DNA from: DASRCB01 sp035653295
GTDB taxonomy: Bacteria; Acidobacteriota; Terriglobia; Bryobacterales; Bryobacteraceae
Direction: 5' to 3'
Assembly: GCA_035653295.1 (NCBI GenBank)
Contig: DASRCB010000007.1
Span: forward strand, 1-8,266
Length of the DNA: 8,266 nucleotides
Below are positions 1 to 7,071 of this stretch, piece after piece (positions within the stretch are counted from its first letter, which is position 1; every line of letters starts with the position of its first letter). Below the pieces are notes generated by a model. The model was not told where the DNA came from and made no database searches. It saw only the letters and a list, made by a program, of their open reading frames with translations. A program made the position numbers and the translations under genes.

Positions 1-63
1 CGCCTGAAATCCCACATCCCAAAGTTCGTTTTTGCCCCCTCGCATGATAAACGTTGGGCGAAA

Positions 64-69
64 GGAGAG
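64..69 (+). promoter_or_regulatory. Ribosome binding site fixing the start at 78
   Basis: GGAGAG (64-69) follows AAA and lies 8 bases before an ATG at 78. It selects this ATG over the in-frame upstream start at 54, which has no such site. The protein starting at 78 begins MSSSAQILAN, which matches how I recall members of this family beginning. Confidence 0.6.
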
Positions 70-77
70 CTTCATCC

Positions 78-697
78 ATGAGCTCCTCAGCACAAATCCT
101 CGCGAACCAAAAGAACGCGACCTCCTCGACCGGCCCGCGTACCGAGGCCGGCAAAGCAACCTCCAGCCAGAACGCCGTCAGCCACGGGCTCACCGGCGGC
201 TTCCGCGTCCTTCCTCATGAAAACCAGGCCGACTCGACGCCTGCCTCGCTCGCTATCGCGAGGAGTTCCAGCCGACAACCGAGCACGAGCGATTCCTCGT
301 CGAGCTGATGACCCAGTCCCGCTGGGAGCTCCAGCGGACGAATCGCCTCATCGCCGCTGTCCTCGAGCGCCTGGCCAGCGCTCCGGATACTGGCGCGGCC
401 TCGCCGGATGCGGCGATCGCCGCCGCGCTCATCGGCCGCACCGCCGATGCCTTCACCACATTGAAGCGCTACGCCGCCGCCGCCGAACGCACCTATCTCC
501 GCTGTTCCCGCGAGCTTACCCAGAATGCCGCCCGCCGCGCAAAGCAGGCCGCCGTGGTCGCCGAAGCCAAACTGTGGGCCGGTTTCACCCCCGAACCAAA
601 CGAACCCAAAGCACCCGCTTCGGAGCCGAAGAAAACGCGCAAACCGATCCCGGGCGTCCCCTTCACCGACGAGGATCCGCTGACCTGGCGCTTGTAA
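78..697 (+). pseudogene. Conserved acidobacterial hypothetical protein, frameshifted
   Basis: No function is known to me. The first frame (78-233) encodes 52 residues with the motif STGPRTEAGKA, then SQNAVSHGLTG and RVLPHENQAD. I recognise this as the N-terminus of a widespread acidobacterial family of unknown role. The rest of the family pattern continues in another frame from 236: DACLARYREEFQPTTEHERF, then a helical, Arg/Ala-rich segment, ending at 697 with a Lys/Pro-rich tail. At the junction the DNA reads GAC-TC-GAC. One extra T would give GAC-TTC-GAC (Asp-Phe-Asp) and restore a single reading frame of about 206 residues. Both halves have coding character and neither has a good separate start, since the ATG at 308 lies inside the second half. 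The gene ends two bases before the convergent protease gene. The break could be real decay, a sequencing error, or less likely programmed frameshifting. Confidence 0.75.
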
Positions 698-699
698 AA

Positions 700-1701
700 C
701 TATGGACTGGTAAAAAACAGCCGCGCCGCAGTGACCACCAGCGCATGCGTGACCATACTTGCGCGTATACTGCGCGCTTTCAAATACGCCATACCGCAGA
801 ACAGGCCCAGAACCGTGGCCAGCGCGATAAACCGCCAGTCGAAGCGATACGCCAGGTGCGCCACGCCGAACAGCAGCGAGGCCACGATCAGGCCGGCCGT
901 CTCCCCGATTCTGCGCATCAGAACGAACTGAAGAAATCCGCGAAAGAAGAACTCTTCGCCCAGCGCCACAACCCACAACACGCCGAAATACGTGCCCACG
1001 GCGAAAAGCGGGATCTTCCACCACACCATCGCCGGCGGATGAACCCGCACCAGGCGCATTGCCCAGCCCAGTACGATACCCACCGGCATGAACAACCCGA
1101 AATACTCCACGCCGGTCAGCCACTCCAGCCCGTTTGGCAGGAAAGCGAACTCGATGTCCAGCCGCCGCAGCACCATGACGGCCATCGCTCCGGTCCGGAT
1201 CCACATCAAATGGCCAAGGATCTGAAGAGGTACGTGACGCGCGGGCTCGCCATAGAGGTGCGCGAATACATGCGACAGGTAAACTGCGGCCATATACGCC
1301 AGGAATCCGAGATCGGCCGCGAGCGACGGCCGCAGCCCGGTGTACCAGAATGCGACCACCGCAGCCAGTCCGGTCAGCAGCGCGAAGTTCAGCACCGAGA
1401 ACGTGTGCAGCCGTAGTGTCACCACGGTCCACGGCAGCACCGCGGCGAGCGTCAGCACGATGCCGATCGAAGGACGCGGCATGGCCCTGTCGAGCCACAG
1501 CCGCACCGCGCCGAAAGCCGGAGCGATGTAGAACGCCAGTTCGATCAGAAACGCCGGGAGCACCGCGCGCACGATGCCGGTCGGGACGTGCTCTCGTTGA
1601 GAATAGAAATATGCCGCTGCGATCGCCGCGGCCCAGAGCAGCACTACCGTGAACACGAACTCGCGCCACGTGCCGCGCGCCGCGCGTTGCATCGGCTTCA
1701 T
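700..1701 (-). CDS. CPBP family intramembrane metalloprotease (CAAX/Abi type)
   Basis: This is a polytopic inner-membrane protein of 333 residues, mostly hydrophobic segments from residue 15 to the C-terminus. The signature of CPBP glutamic-type/metallo proteases is present: GEEFFFRG (Glu249, Glu250, Arg254), FGVAH (Phe278, His282), and a third His at 319 in SMVTHALVV. The usual HxxxN third motif has Val where Asn is common, a modest deviation that might affect activity. Family members cleave prenylated or other membrane proteins near C-termini, or act in bacteriocin immunity; the substrate here cannot be told. I chose the ATG at 1701 (MKPMQRAARG) because the first membrane helix follows soon after. 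An in-frame ATG at 1800 would add 33 residues without membrane character. ATG 1692 or GTG 1656 are also possible, and none of these has a convincing Shine-Dalgarno site. The 5' end overlaps that of the divergent gene at 1649. The stop (700-702) nearly abuts the convergent gene. Confidence 0.88.
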   Translation of the reverse strand: MKPMQRAARGTWREFVFTVVLLWAAAIAAAYFYSQREHVPTGIVRAVLPAFLIELAFYIAPAFGAVRLWLDRAMPRPSIGIVLTLAAVLPWTVVTLRLHTFSVLNFALLTGLAAVVAFWYTGLRPSLAADLGFLAYMAAVYLSHVFAHLYGEPARHVPLQILGHLMWIRTGAMAVMVLRRLDIEFAFLPNGLEWLTGVEYFGLFMPVGIVLGWAMRLVRVHPPAMVWWKIPLFAVGTYFGVLWVVALGEEFFFRGFLQFVLMRRIGETAGLIVASLLFGVAHLAYRFDWRFIALATVLGLFCGMAYLKARSIRASMVTHALVVTAARLFFTSP

Positions 1702-2404
1702 CTTAGCATCGGTTTTTCTGATCGCCGCCGACTCCGAGCCTCCGTCCAATCTCATCCATCGCATCGCCGCGCGGGAAACCGAAAACGAGGCCGCCCGCAA
1801 CAGCTACACCTGGCGCCAGACCATGCTGGAGCAGGAATTGGATTCGCATGGCGCCGAAACCGGCCACTACCGCGAAGTCCGCGATATCCTCTTCTCCCCC
1901 GCGGGCAAGCGCATCGAGGAGGAGGTCGAGAGGCCGTTTAATTCCATGAAGCATCTGAAGCTCACCGACGAGGACTTCAGCGACCTTCGCAACATCCAGC
2001 CCATGCTCCTCACCACCGACATGGCCTTCATGTACGATGCGAAGTTCCGCGGCGACGAGAACGTGAACGGAATGGATTGTTTCGTCGTCGAGATTGCTCC
2101 CCGCCAGATCCTGTCCGGCCAGCGCCTCTTCCAGGGCCTGCTCTGGGTCGATAAGTCAGACTTCTCCGTCATCCGTACACAGGGCGAGGCGGTGCCTCAG
2201 ATCCGCACCACGAAAACCGAGAACCTGTTCCCGCACTTCACCACGAACTACGTCAAGGTTGATGACCGCTACTGGTTCCCGTCCACCACGCTGGCCGACG
2301 ACACCCTGTGGTTCCGCTCCGGCCCGCAGCGCATCCGCCTGACGATCCGCTACAGTAACTACAAACACTTCAGCGCCGACTCGACGGTACACTTCGACAA
2401 CTGA
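1649..2404 (+). CDS. Secreted outer-membrane lipoprotein-sorting-like protein
   Basis: This 251-residue protein has an N-terminal export signal: Arg residues at 10 and 13, then a hydrophobic stretch CIGFILASVFLIAA (14-27). No lipobox Cys is visible. After a helical linker it has a beta-rich body: TWRQTMLEQELDSHG (54-68), RDILFSPAGKRIEE (78-91), NIQPMLLTTDMAFMYDAKF (115-133), FVVEIAPRQ, FQGLLWVDKSDFSVIRTQG (161-179), and ENLFPHFTTNYVKVDDRYWFP (191-211). Alternating strands with 'G.LWVD..D..VIR..G.' and 'YWFP....ADD...F' resemble LolA/outer-membrane lipoprotein-sorting-like domains common in Acidobacteriota, which bind hydrophobic ligands in the periplasm. The start is uncertain: GTG 1649, or GTG 1670 (MPRAARCIGF), which would give a shorter signal peptide. 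Neither has a clear ribosome site. ATG 1823 would remove conserved residues and the signal. The stop is one base before the peptidase ATG, which suggests a coupled operon. Confidence 0.75.
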   Translation: MNTNSRHVPRAARCIGFILASVFLIAADSEPPSNLIHRIAARETENEAARNSYTWRQTMLEQELDSHGAETGHYREVRDILFSPAGKRIEEEVERPFNSMKHLKLTDEDFSDLRNIQPMLLTTDMAFMYDAKFRGDENVNGMDCFVVEIAPRQILSGQRLFQGLLWVDKSDFSVIRTQGEAVPQIRTTKTENLFPHFTTNYVKVDDRYWFPSTTLADDTLWFRSGPQRIRLTIRYSNYKHFSADSTVHFDN

Positions 2405-2405
2405 T

Positions 2406-4532
2406 ATGACCCCGATATTCCAGTCTCTTGTGGGGCAGGCACTTTGCCTGCGGCGGGCTCTCAGCCCGCCCTCTTTCGCCTGTGCGCTCCTGGTCCTGAC
2501 CGCGACTGCTGCATCGATACCGCCCCCGCCGCCCACTGCCGTGCATGATGTCACGGAAACGATTCACGGCCACACCATCACCGACCCGTATCGCTGGCTC
2601 GAAGACCAGAACAGCCCGGCCACCCGCGCCTGGATTGACGCCCAGATGAAGTACACCGCCACGATCCTCGAGCGCATTCCCGGCCAGGCGCAGCTCCAGG
2701 CCGAGGTGGAGCGCTACATGCGCACCGATACAACCTCCGCGCTCAGCGAGCACGGCGGCAACTACTACTTCGTCCGCCGCCGCCCCGATCAGGACCAGGG
2801 CGTCCTGTACGTGCGCACCGGCCGCGACGGCCCCGATAAAGTCATCGTCGATCCACTACAGCTGGCGCCCGATCACTCCATGTCCGTGGATCTGACCGCC
2901 GTTTCATGGGATGGCAGGCTCGCCGCATATCAGCTCCGCCACGGCGGCGAGGACGAAACCACGCTCTCCATCTACGACGCGCAGACCGGTGACACCCTCC
3001 CCGACGCCATGCCGAAGCGCTTCTACACCTCGGCGGCCCTGAAGCCCGATCACACCGGCATCTACTACAGCTTCCTGCGCGACGGCGAAACACCGCGCGT
3101 AGCGTATCACTCCTTCGGTACATCGCCCTCCGCCGACGTCGAGCTCTTCGGCAAAGACCTCAGCTCCAGTGACGAGGTCGCGTGCATGCTAAGCGACACC
3201 GGCCGCTACCTGCTGATCGAAGTTGCCCATGGATCCGCCGCCGACAAGACCGATGTCTGGTATCAGGATCTTGCGGCCAAAGGCCCGATGCTCCCTCTCA
3301 TAACCGGTATCGCCGCGAAGTTCTCGCCGGTAACGGTGGGCGATACGGTCTATCTCCACAGCACCTGGAACGCCCCGAAAGGCCGCGTGTTGCGCGTCGA
3401 TATGTCCCACCCGTCGCGCGATCACTGGACCGAAGTCGTCCCGGAGCGTCCGTACCCGCTCAATGGCATCGCACCCTCAGGCGAGGGCCTGGCGCTCGAT
3501 TACGTCGAAAATGCCGCCTCCCGTCTCGAACTCGTCGACGGCGACGGCCGCAACGCGCGCCGGGTCCCGCTGCCGGCCATCGGAACCATTCGCTATCTCA
3601 ATGGCCGCTGGCAATCGAAGGAGGTGTTCATCGCGTTCACCTCCTTCACGTACCCGCCCGTCATGTTCGATTACAACGCCGCGACGGGTTCACAGAAAGA
3701 GTGGTCCGACGCGAAGTCGCCCATCGACGCCAGCCGCTTCGAAGTGAAACAGGTCTGGTTCAACTCCAAAGACGGCACGCGCGTGCCAATGTTCGTCGTG
3801 TATCAGCGCGGGCTCAAACTGGACGGCTCCGCGCCGGCTCTCCTTACCGGATACGGCGGCTTTCTGCTCTCCATGACGCCGTACTACACGAGCATTGCGG
3901 CAACCTGGGTCGCGCACGGCGGGGTCTTCGCGCTCGCCAACCTGCGCGGCGGCGGCGAGTTCGGCGACGCATGGCATCAGGCCGGCATGGGCGCCAACAA
4001 ACAGAACGTATTTGACGATTTCATCGCCGCCACCGAATACCTCATCGCCAAGAAATACACCAGCGCAAAGCGCATGGCCATTGAAGGAACATCCAATGGC
4101 GGTCTGCTCGTCGGCGCTGCTCTTACGCAGCGGCCCGACCTCTATCGCGCCGTCTACTGCGGCGCGCCGCTGCTGGACATGATCCGCTATCCCATGTTCA
4201 AGATCGCGAAGCTTTGGGTCCCCGAGTACGGCTCGCCCGACGATCCGAAGCAGTTCGAGGTGCTGTACCGCTACTCGCCCTATCATCACGTCAAGCCGGG
4301 CACGCCGTATCCCGCCATCATGCTCCAGTCCGGCGACGCTGATACCCGCGTCGATCCCCTGCACGCGCGCAAAATGACGGCGCTGCTCCAGGCCGATTCA
4401 TCTTCCGGCCTGCCGGTGGTCCTCCTTTACGACACCCAGGCCGGCCACGCCGCGGCGCTCCCGGTCGGCCGCCAGGCGGAGAAGAACGCGGAAATGCTGG
4501 CGTTCCTCCTGCATGAGGTCGGCGCGCTCTAA
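2406..4532 (+). CDS. Prolyl oligopeptidase (peptidase family S9A), exported
   Basis: This serine peptidase cleaves short peptides after proline. It has 708 residues, normal for the family plus a signal peptide. Residues 1-37 form the export signal (h-region SFACALLVLTATAA). The N-terminal part of the hydrolase fold follows, with the hallmark DPYRWLED (60-67). A seven-bladed propeller spans about 110-455. The alpha/beta-hydrolase domain runs from about 456 to the end. Catalytic Ser563 lies in GTSNGG (the family usually has GGSNGG), Asp646 in GDADTRVD and His681 in QAGHAA. Arg648, the likely substrate-carboxylate anchor, Trp604 in LWVPEYG, and Tyr483 in TGYGGF, the oxyanion-hole Tyr, are all present, so the enzyme should be active. 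The ATG (2406) lies one base after the upstream stop and has no Shine-Dalgarno site, which fits translational coupling. A palindromic element encodes residues about 10-22. It is the distal gene of a likely two-gene operon, and its substrate is presumably periplasmic peptides taken up as nutrient. Confidence 0.95.
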   Translation: MTPIFQSLVGQALCLRRALSPPSFACALLVLTATAASIPPPPPTAVHDVTETIHGHTITDPYRWLEDQNSPATRAWIDAQMKYTATILERIPGQAQLQAEVERYMRTDTTSALSEHGGNYYFVRRRPDQDQGVLYVRTGRDGPDKVIVDPLQLAPDHSMSVDLTAVSWDGRLAAYQLRHGGEDETTLSIYDAQTGDTLPDAMPKRFYTSAALKPDHTGIYYSFLRDGETPRVAYHSFGTSPSADVELFGKDLSSSDEVACMLSDTGRYLLIEVAHGSAADKTDVWYQDLAAKGPMLPLITGIAAKFSPVTVGDTVYLHSTWNAPKGRVLRVDMSHPSRDHWTEVVPERPYPLNGIAPSGEGLALDYVENAASRLELVDGDGRNARRVPLPAIGTIRYLNGRWQSKEVFIAFTSFTYPPVMFDYNAATGSQKEWSDAKSPIDASRFEVKQVWFNSKDGTRVPMFVVYQRGLKLDGSAPALLTGYGGFLLSMTPYYTSIAATWVAHGGVFALANLRGGGEFGDAWHQAGMGANKQNVFDDFIAATEYLIAKKYTSAKRMAIEGTSNGGLLVGAALTQRPDLYRAVYCGAPLLDMIRYPMFKIAKLWVPEYGSPDDPKQFEVLYRYSPYHHVKPGTPYPAIMLQSGDADTRVDPLHARKMTALLQADSSSGLPVVLLYDTQAGHAAALPVGRQAEKNAEMLAFLLHEVGAL
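2435..2470. repeat. Double-hairpin palindromic element inside the peptidase 5' end
   Basis: Two perfect inverted repeats lie end to end. The first is GCAGGCA-CTT-TGCCTGC (2435-2451, 7-bp arms, 3-base loop). The second is GGCGGGCT-CTC-AGCCCGCC (2452-2470, 8-bp arms, 3-base loop). They are preceded by TGTGGG. The arrangement matches the style of short REP-like palindromes that I recall being scattered through Solibacter-type genomes between genes. Here the element is translated in frame as part of the signal-peptide n-region (GQALCLRRALSPP). Only one copy exists in this window, so repeat-family membership is inferred. Confidence 0.65.
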
Positions 4533-4535
4533 GGT

Positions 4536-4551
4536 CTCGCTGGCAAGCGAG
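4536..4551. terminator. Hairpin between convergent genes, possible bidirectional terminator
   Basis: CTCGCT-GGCA-AGCGAG is a perfect 6-bp stem with a 4-base loop. It starts four bases after the peptidase stop and ends nine bases before the end of the convergent permease gene. No T-run follows on either strand, so intrinsic termination would be weak. It may instead be a short repeat of the palindromic kind. Its position between two converging transcripts supports an end-of-transcript role. Confidence 0.45.
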
Positions 4552-4560
4552 TCCGTCGCG

Positions 4561-6999
4561 TCATTCATGCCGCAGAGCGTCAGCGGGATTGATACGCGCC
4601 AGCCGCAGAGCCGGAACCACGCTGGCCACCACCGCAACGCCCAGCAGCGTCGCGCAGGCCAGCAGGAACGTTGCCGGGTCCGTCTCGCGAACGCCGAAGA
4701 TGACATGACGCAGGACGCGGGTGGCAAGCAGCGCCAGCAGCGCGCCGGCCGCGACACCGATCGCCGTAAGCTTCACGCCGGTCCCGGCCACCGCCCGGAT
4801 CGCGTCGGCGGTAGTGGCGCCGAAGGCCATCCGAATGCCGACCTCGCGAGTGCGTTCCGCCACCGAACGTGCGATCAGGCCGTAGATGCCCGTTGCCGCC
4901 AGCAGCAGTCCCAGCCCCGCCATGGCGCTCAGCACCGCTGCGCGAAACTGCTGCTCGGCGAACTGCTCGTGTTTGACGTCCTGCATGGTGCGGACCACCG
5001 ACAGGGGCAGCCGTGGGTCTGTCGCTTCGATGGCGCGCTGGATCTCGGCGCCGATTCCGGGCGCCGCGCCGGCCGTGCGCACGATCCAGCTCGGCTCGAA
5101 CCAGGTGTGCACCGCGGTAAAGAAGCCGGCGCTGGTCTGCGCCGCGGGGATGTACGCGCAGGGAACCGCGGCGGCCGGGCCGAAATCGCCCCAGCCGGCG
5201 GCCTGAAGCACGTTCGCCGACACCCCCACGATCTCCCAGGTCTCACCTTCGAAGCGCACATGCATACCGATCGGGTCGTGCCCCTTGAGATAGTGCTCGG
5301 CAAGCGCCTCATTCACTACGATCACCCGTCGCGTCTGCGCCGTGTCGCCCGCCGCCACGCCTCGCCCGCGCAGCAGCCGGATTCCGAGAGTATCGAAGTA
5401 GCCCGGCGTGACGTAGGACAGGTTGAACCAGCCGTGGTCAGGCTGCACCGCCGGGATTTCCGGCACGCTCAGGTTATCGTTGAGGGCGCGCTCGTAGGGC
5501 AGGCGCAGCGATACAGCCGCGGCCTGCACCCCGGGAATCGCACGGATGCGCGCAAGGCTGTCCTCGAAAAGCCGGTTCACAGCTCCCTCGGCGCTGTAGC
5601 GCTTCTCCTGCACGGAGGCATTCGCGGTAACGACGTTGCGCGCGCTGAAGCCGGGATCCTGGCCGGTAATGTACAGGTACGTTCGCAGCAGCAGGCCCGC
5701 GCCGATCATGAGCATCAGACCCAGCGCTACTTCAGCGATAACCAGGAACCGGCGTGCGCCAGTGGCTCGGCCGCCCGCCACTCCACGGGTCCCACCCTCG
5801 CTGAGCGCGCTGCGAATGTCCACATGGCTGCTCGCGATGGCTGGGGCGATGCCGGAAAGGATGCATGTCATCACAGCGATGACAGCCGCGGCCGCGACCA
5901 CGCGCCAGTCGAGGCGGATGTCCTGGCTGAGCCCAATCGCCGTGCGCGCATACTCGGACAGGCCCTGAATGGCGAAGTACCCGAGCGCGACGCCCACACC
6001 GCCGCCGATCACCGCCAGCAGCGCGCTTTCGGCAATGAGCGGCCGGAGTACATCGACCCGCGCACAGCCCAGCGCCAGTCGCGTTGCCGATTCGCGGCTG
6101 CGCGAAATGCCACGCGCGAACAGCAGCCCGGCCACATTGATGCAGGCGATCAGCAGCAGCGCGCCGACAGCGGCCCACAGGATCCTGACCGGAGTGCGCA
6201 CCTCGCGCGCCAGACCCTGCTGCAGCGGCACAATGCCATAGCGCACGCTCTCGCCGGGGCGCAGCTTCATCGCACGGAACGCTTCGATGCTCAGCGACGC
6301 GAGCTGTCCGTCCGCCTGCGCCCTGGTCACGCCGGGCCGAAGCCGCGCCACGATCCAGTAGTTCGAGCCTTCGCCTTCCCCTGTCGTGGAAGGGCGCAGC
6401 GGACCCCAGAGGTCCGCGCGCTGGCTGGTATGAAAACCTTCCGGCATGACACCCACGACAGTGCAGGGCGCGCCGCCCAGCGTCACCGACGTTCCGAGCA
6501 CGCGTGGGTCGGCATGGAACAGGCGCCGCCAGATGTCATAGCTCAGCACCACCGCCGATGGACCGCCGGAGCGATCCTCGCCGGCATCGAACGAGCGGCC
6601 GAGAAACGGCTCGATGCCCAGCACGTGGAAGAACGGCGCGGAGACGCGCTCCTCGAGCACACCATACGGATGACCGCCAGCCATGAGATTCATGCCCGCG
6701 CTGCCGCCACCCGCGGCTGCCTCGAGCATCGTGGCGTGATCACGAACCAGCTCCCAGTCGCGGCCGGTCATCCCGTCGTCGTCGCCACTGGCGCCTTTCG
6801 CGCGCCAGAGCCGGACAAGTTCCGTGAGCCGGCCTGGGTCGGGATAGGGCAGCGGGCGGAAGAAGACGGCGTCCACGATGCTGAAGACCGCCGTGTTGGC
6901 GCCAATCCCAAGGCCCAGCGTCAGCACCGCCACTGCGGTGAAGCCTGGGCTCCGGCGCAGCAGGCGCCCGGCATAGCGGAAGTCACTGAGAATGGTCAC
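4561..6999 (-). CDS. Duplicated MacB/FtsX-type ABC transporter permease (ADOP family)
   Basis: This inner-membrane permease of 812 residues has the MacB arrangement duplicated in one chain. TM1 is at about 20-42, in the hallmark SPGFTAVAVLTLGLGIGANT. A periplasmic MacB-like domain follows (about 50-265), then an FtsX core with three helices (about 272-294, 322-345, 366-389). The second half opens with the helix FLVIAEVALGLMLMIGAGLL (418-437), then a second periplasmic domain (about 445-680). The final FtsX core has three helices (about 688-710, 742-762, 775-797) and ends with INPADALRHE, the usual family terminus. No ATP-binding subunit gene is nearby, as is typical for 'acidobacterial duplicated orphan permeases', so it must borrow an ATPase or act otherwise. 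Relatives of MacB move antibiotics, lipids or signals by mechanotransmission; the substrate here is unknown. Translation starts at GTG 6999 behind a strong ribosome site. It lies 72 bases downstream of tetR and is probably co-transcribed and controlled by it. ADOPs are often paired with PadR regulators, so the TetR pairing is a variation. Confidence 0.93.
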   Translation of the reverse strand: MTILSDFRYAGRLLRRSPGFTAVAVLTLGLGIGANTAVFSIVDAVFFRPLPYPDPGRLTELVRLWRAKGASGDDDGMTGRDWELVRDHATMLEAAAGGGSAGMNLMAGGHPYGVLEERVSAPFFHVLGIEPFLGRSFDAGEDRSGGPSAVVLSYDIWRRLFHADPRVLGTSVTLGGAPCTVVGVMPEGFHTSQRADLWGPLRPSTTGEGEGSNYWIVARLRPGVTRAQADGQLASLSIEAFRAMKLRPGESVRYGIVPLQQGLAREVRTPVRILWAAVGALLLIACINVAGLLFARGISRSRESATRLALGCARVDVLRPLIAESALLAVIGGGVGVALGYFAIQGLSEYARTAIGLSQDIRLDWRVVAAAAVIAVMTCILSGIAPAIASSHVDIRSALSEGGTRGVAGGRATGARRFLVIAEVALGLMLMIGAGLLLRTYLYITGQDPGFSARNVVTANASVQEKRYSAEGAVNRLFEDSLARIRAIPGVQAAAVSLRLPYERALNDNLSVPEIPAVQPDHGWFNLSYVTPGYFDTLGIRLLRGRGVAAGDTAQTRRVIVVNEALAEHYLKGHDPIGMHVRFEGETWEIVGVSANVLQAAGWGDFGPAAAVPCAYIPAAQTSAGFFTAVHTWFEPSWIVRTAGAAPGIGAEIQRAIEATDPRLPLSVVRTMQDVKHEQFAEQQFRAAVLSAMAGLGLLLAATGIYGLIARSVAERTREVGIRMAFGATTADAIRAVAGTGVKLTAIGVAAGALLALLATRVLRHVIFGVRETDPATFLLACATLLGVAVVASVVPALRLARINPADALRHE

Positions 7000-7009
7000 A
7001 GGGCGAGCA

Positions 7010-7018
7010 CTCCCCTCC
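7010..7018 (-). promoter_or_regulatory. Strong ribosome binding site of the ABC permease
   Basis: On the minus strand this reads GGAGGGGAG, ending ten bases before the GTG at 6999. It supports that non-ATG start and shows the permease can be initiated independently of tetR translation. Confidence 0.6.
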
Positions 7019-7025
7019 GGGATTA

Positions 7026-7052
7026 CGTCATCGGGTGACGCCGGGTTCCCGG
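7026..7052. repeat. Two abutting inverted repeats in the tetR-permease spacer
   Basis: CGTCA-TCGGG-TGACG (7026-7040) is followed directly by CCGGG-TT-CCCGG (7041-7052). Both stems are perfect 5-bp dyads and both lie in the 72-base gap between tetR and the permease. They could be an operator for the adjacent repressor, an RNA attenuator before the permease ribosome site, or a weak terminator without a U-run. The sequence alone does not decide. Confidence 0.4.
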
Positions 7053-7071
7053 ATCTCGGTTAGACGCGCTT

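Noticed and set aside
1..77. A promoter for the first gene in the left edge
   Set aside because: A TTGCCC-like box (32-37) and a GATAAA-like box (46-51) exist but are only eight bases apart, so they do not form a usable pair.
308..697. The second half of the frameshifted gene as an independent 129-residue protein starting at ATG 308
   Set aside because: Coding character continues upstream of 308 in the same frame back to 236 (ARYREEFQPTTEHERF), and no ribosome site precedes 308.
217..1416. A 399-codon open frame on the + strand
   Set aside because: It crosses the frameshifted gene and the antisense of the protease. The product is Arg/His/Gln-rich without motifs. It is open only because of GC bias.
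215..1669. A 484-codon open frame on the - strand over the first gene and the protease
   Set aside because: Its composition is Arg/Gly-rich and low in complexity, and it covers the protease gene in another frame. The protease frame has catalytic motifs and membrane helices, and this one has none.
3690..4364. A 224-codon frame on the - strand inside the peptidase gene
   Set aside because: It is antisense to the catalytic domain, shows no recognisable motif, and conflicts with the strongly supported peptidase.
4513..7038. An 841-codon open frame on the + strand opposite the ABC permease
   Set aside because: It is Arg/His/Gln/Ala-rich with no domain pattern and lies wholly antisense to a clear permease. 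Long antisense frames are expected opposite GC-rich genes with biased third positions.
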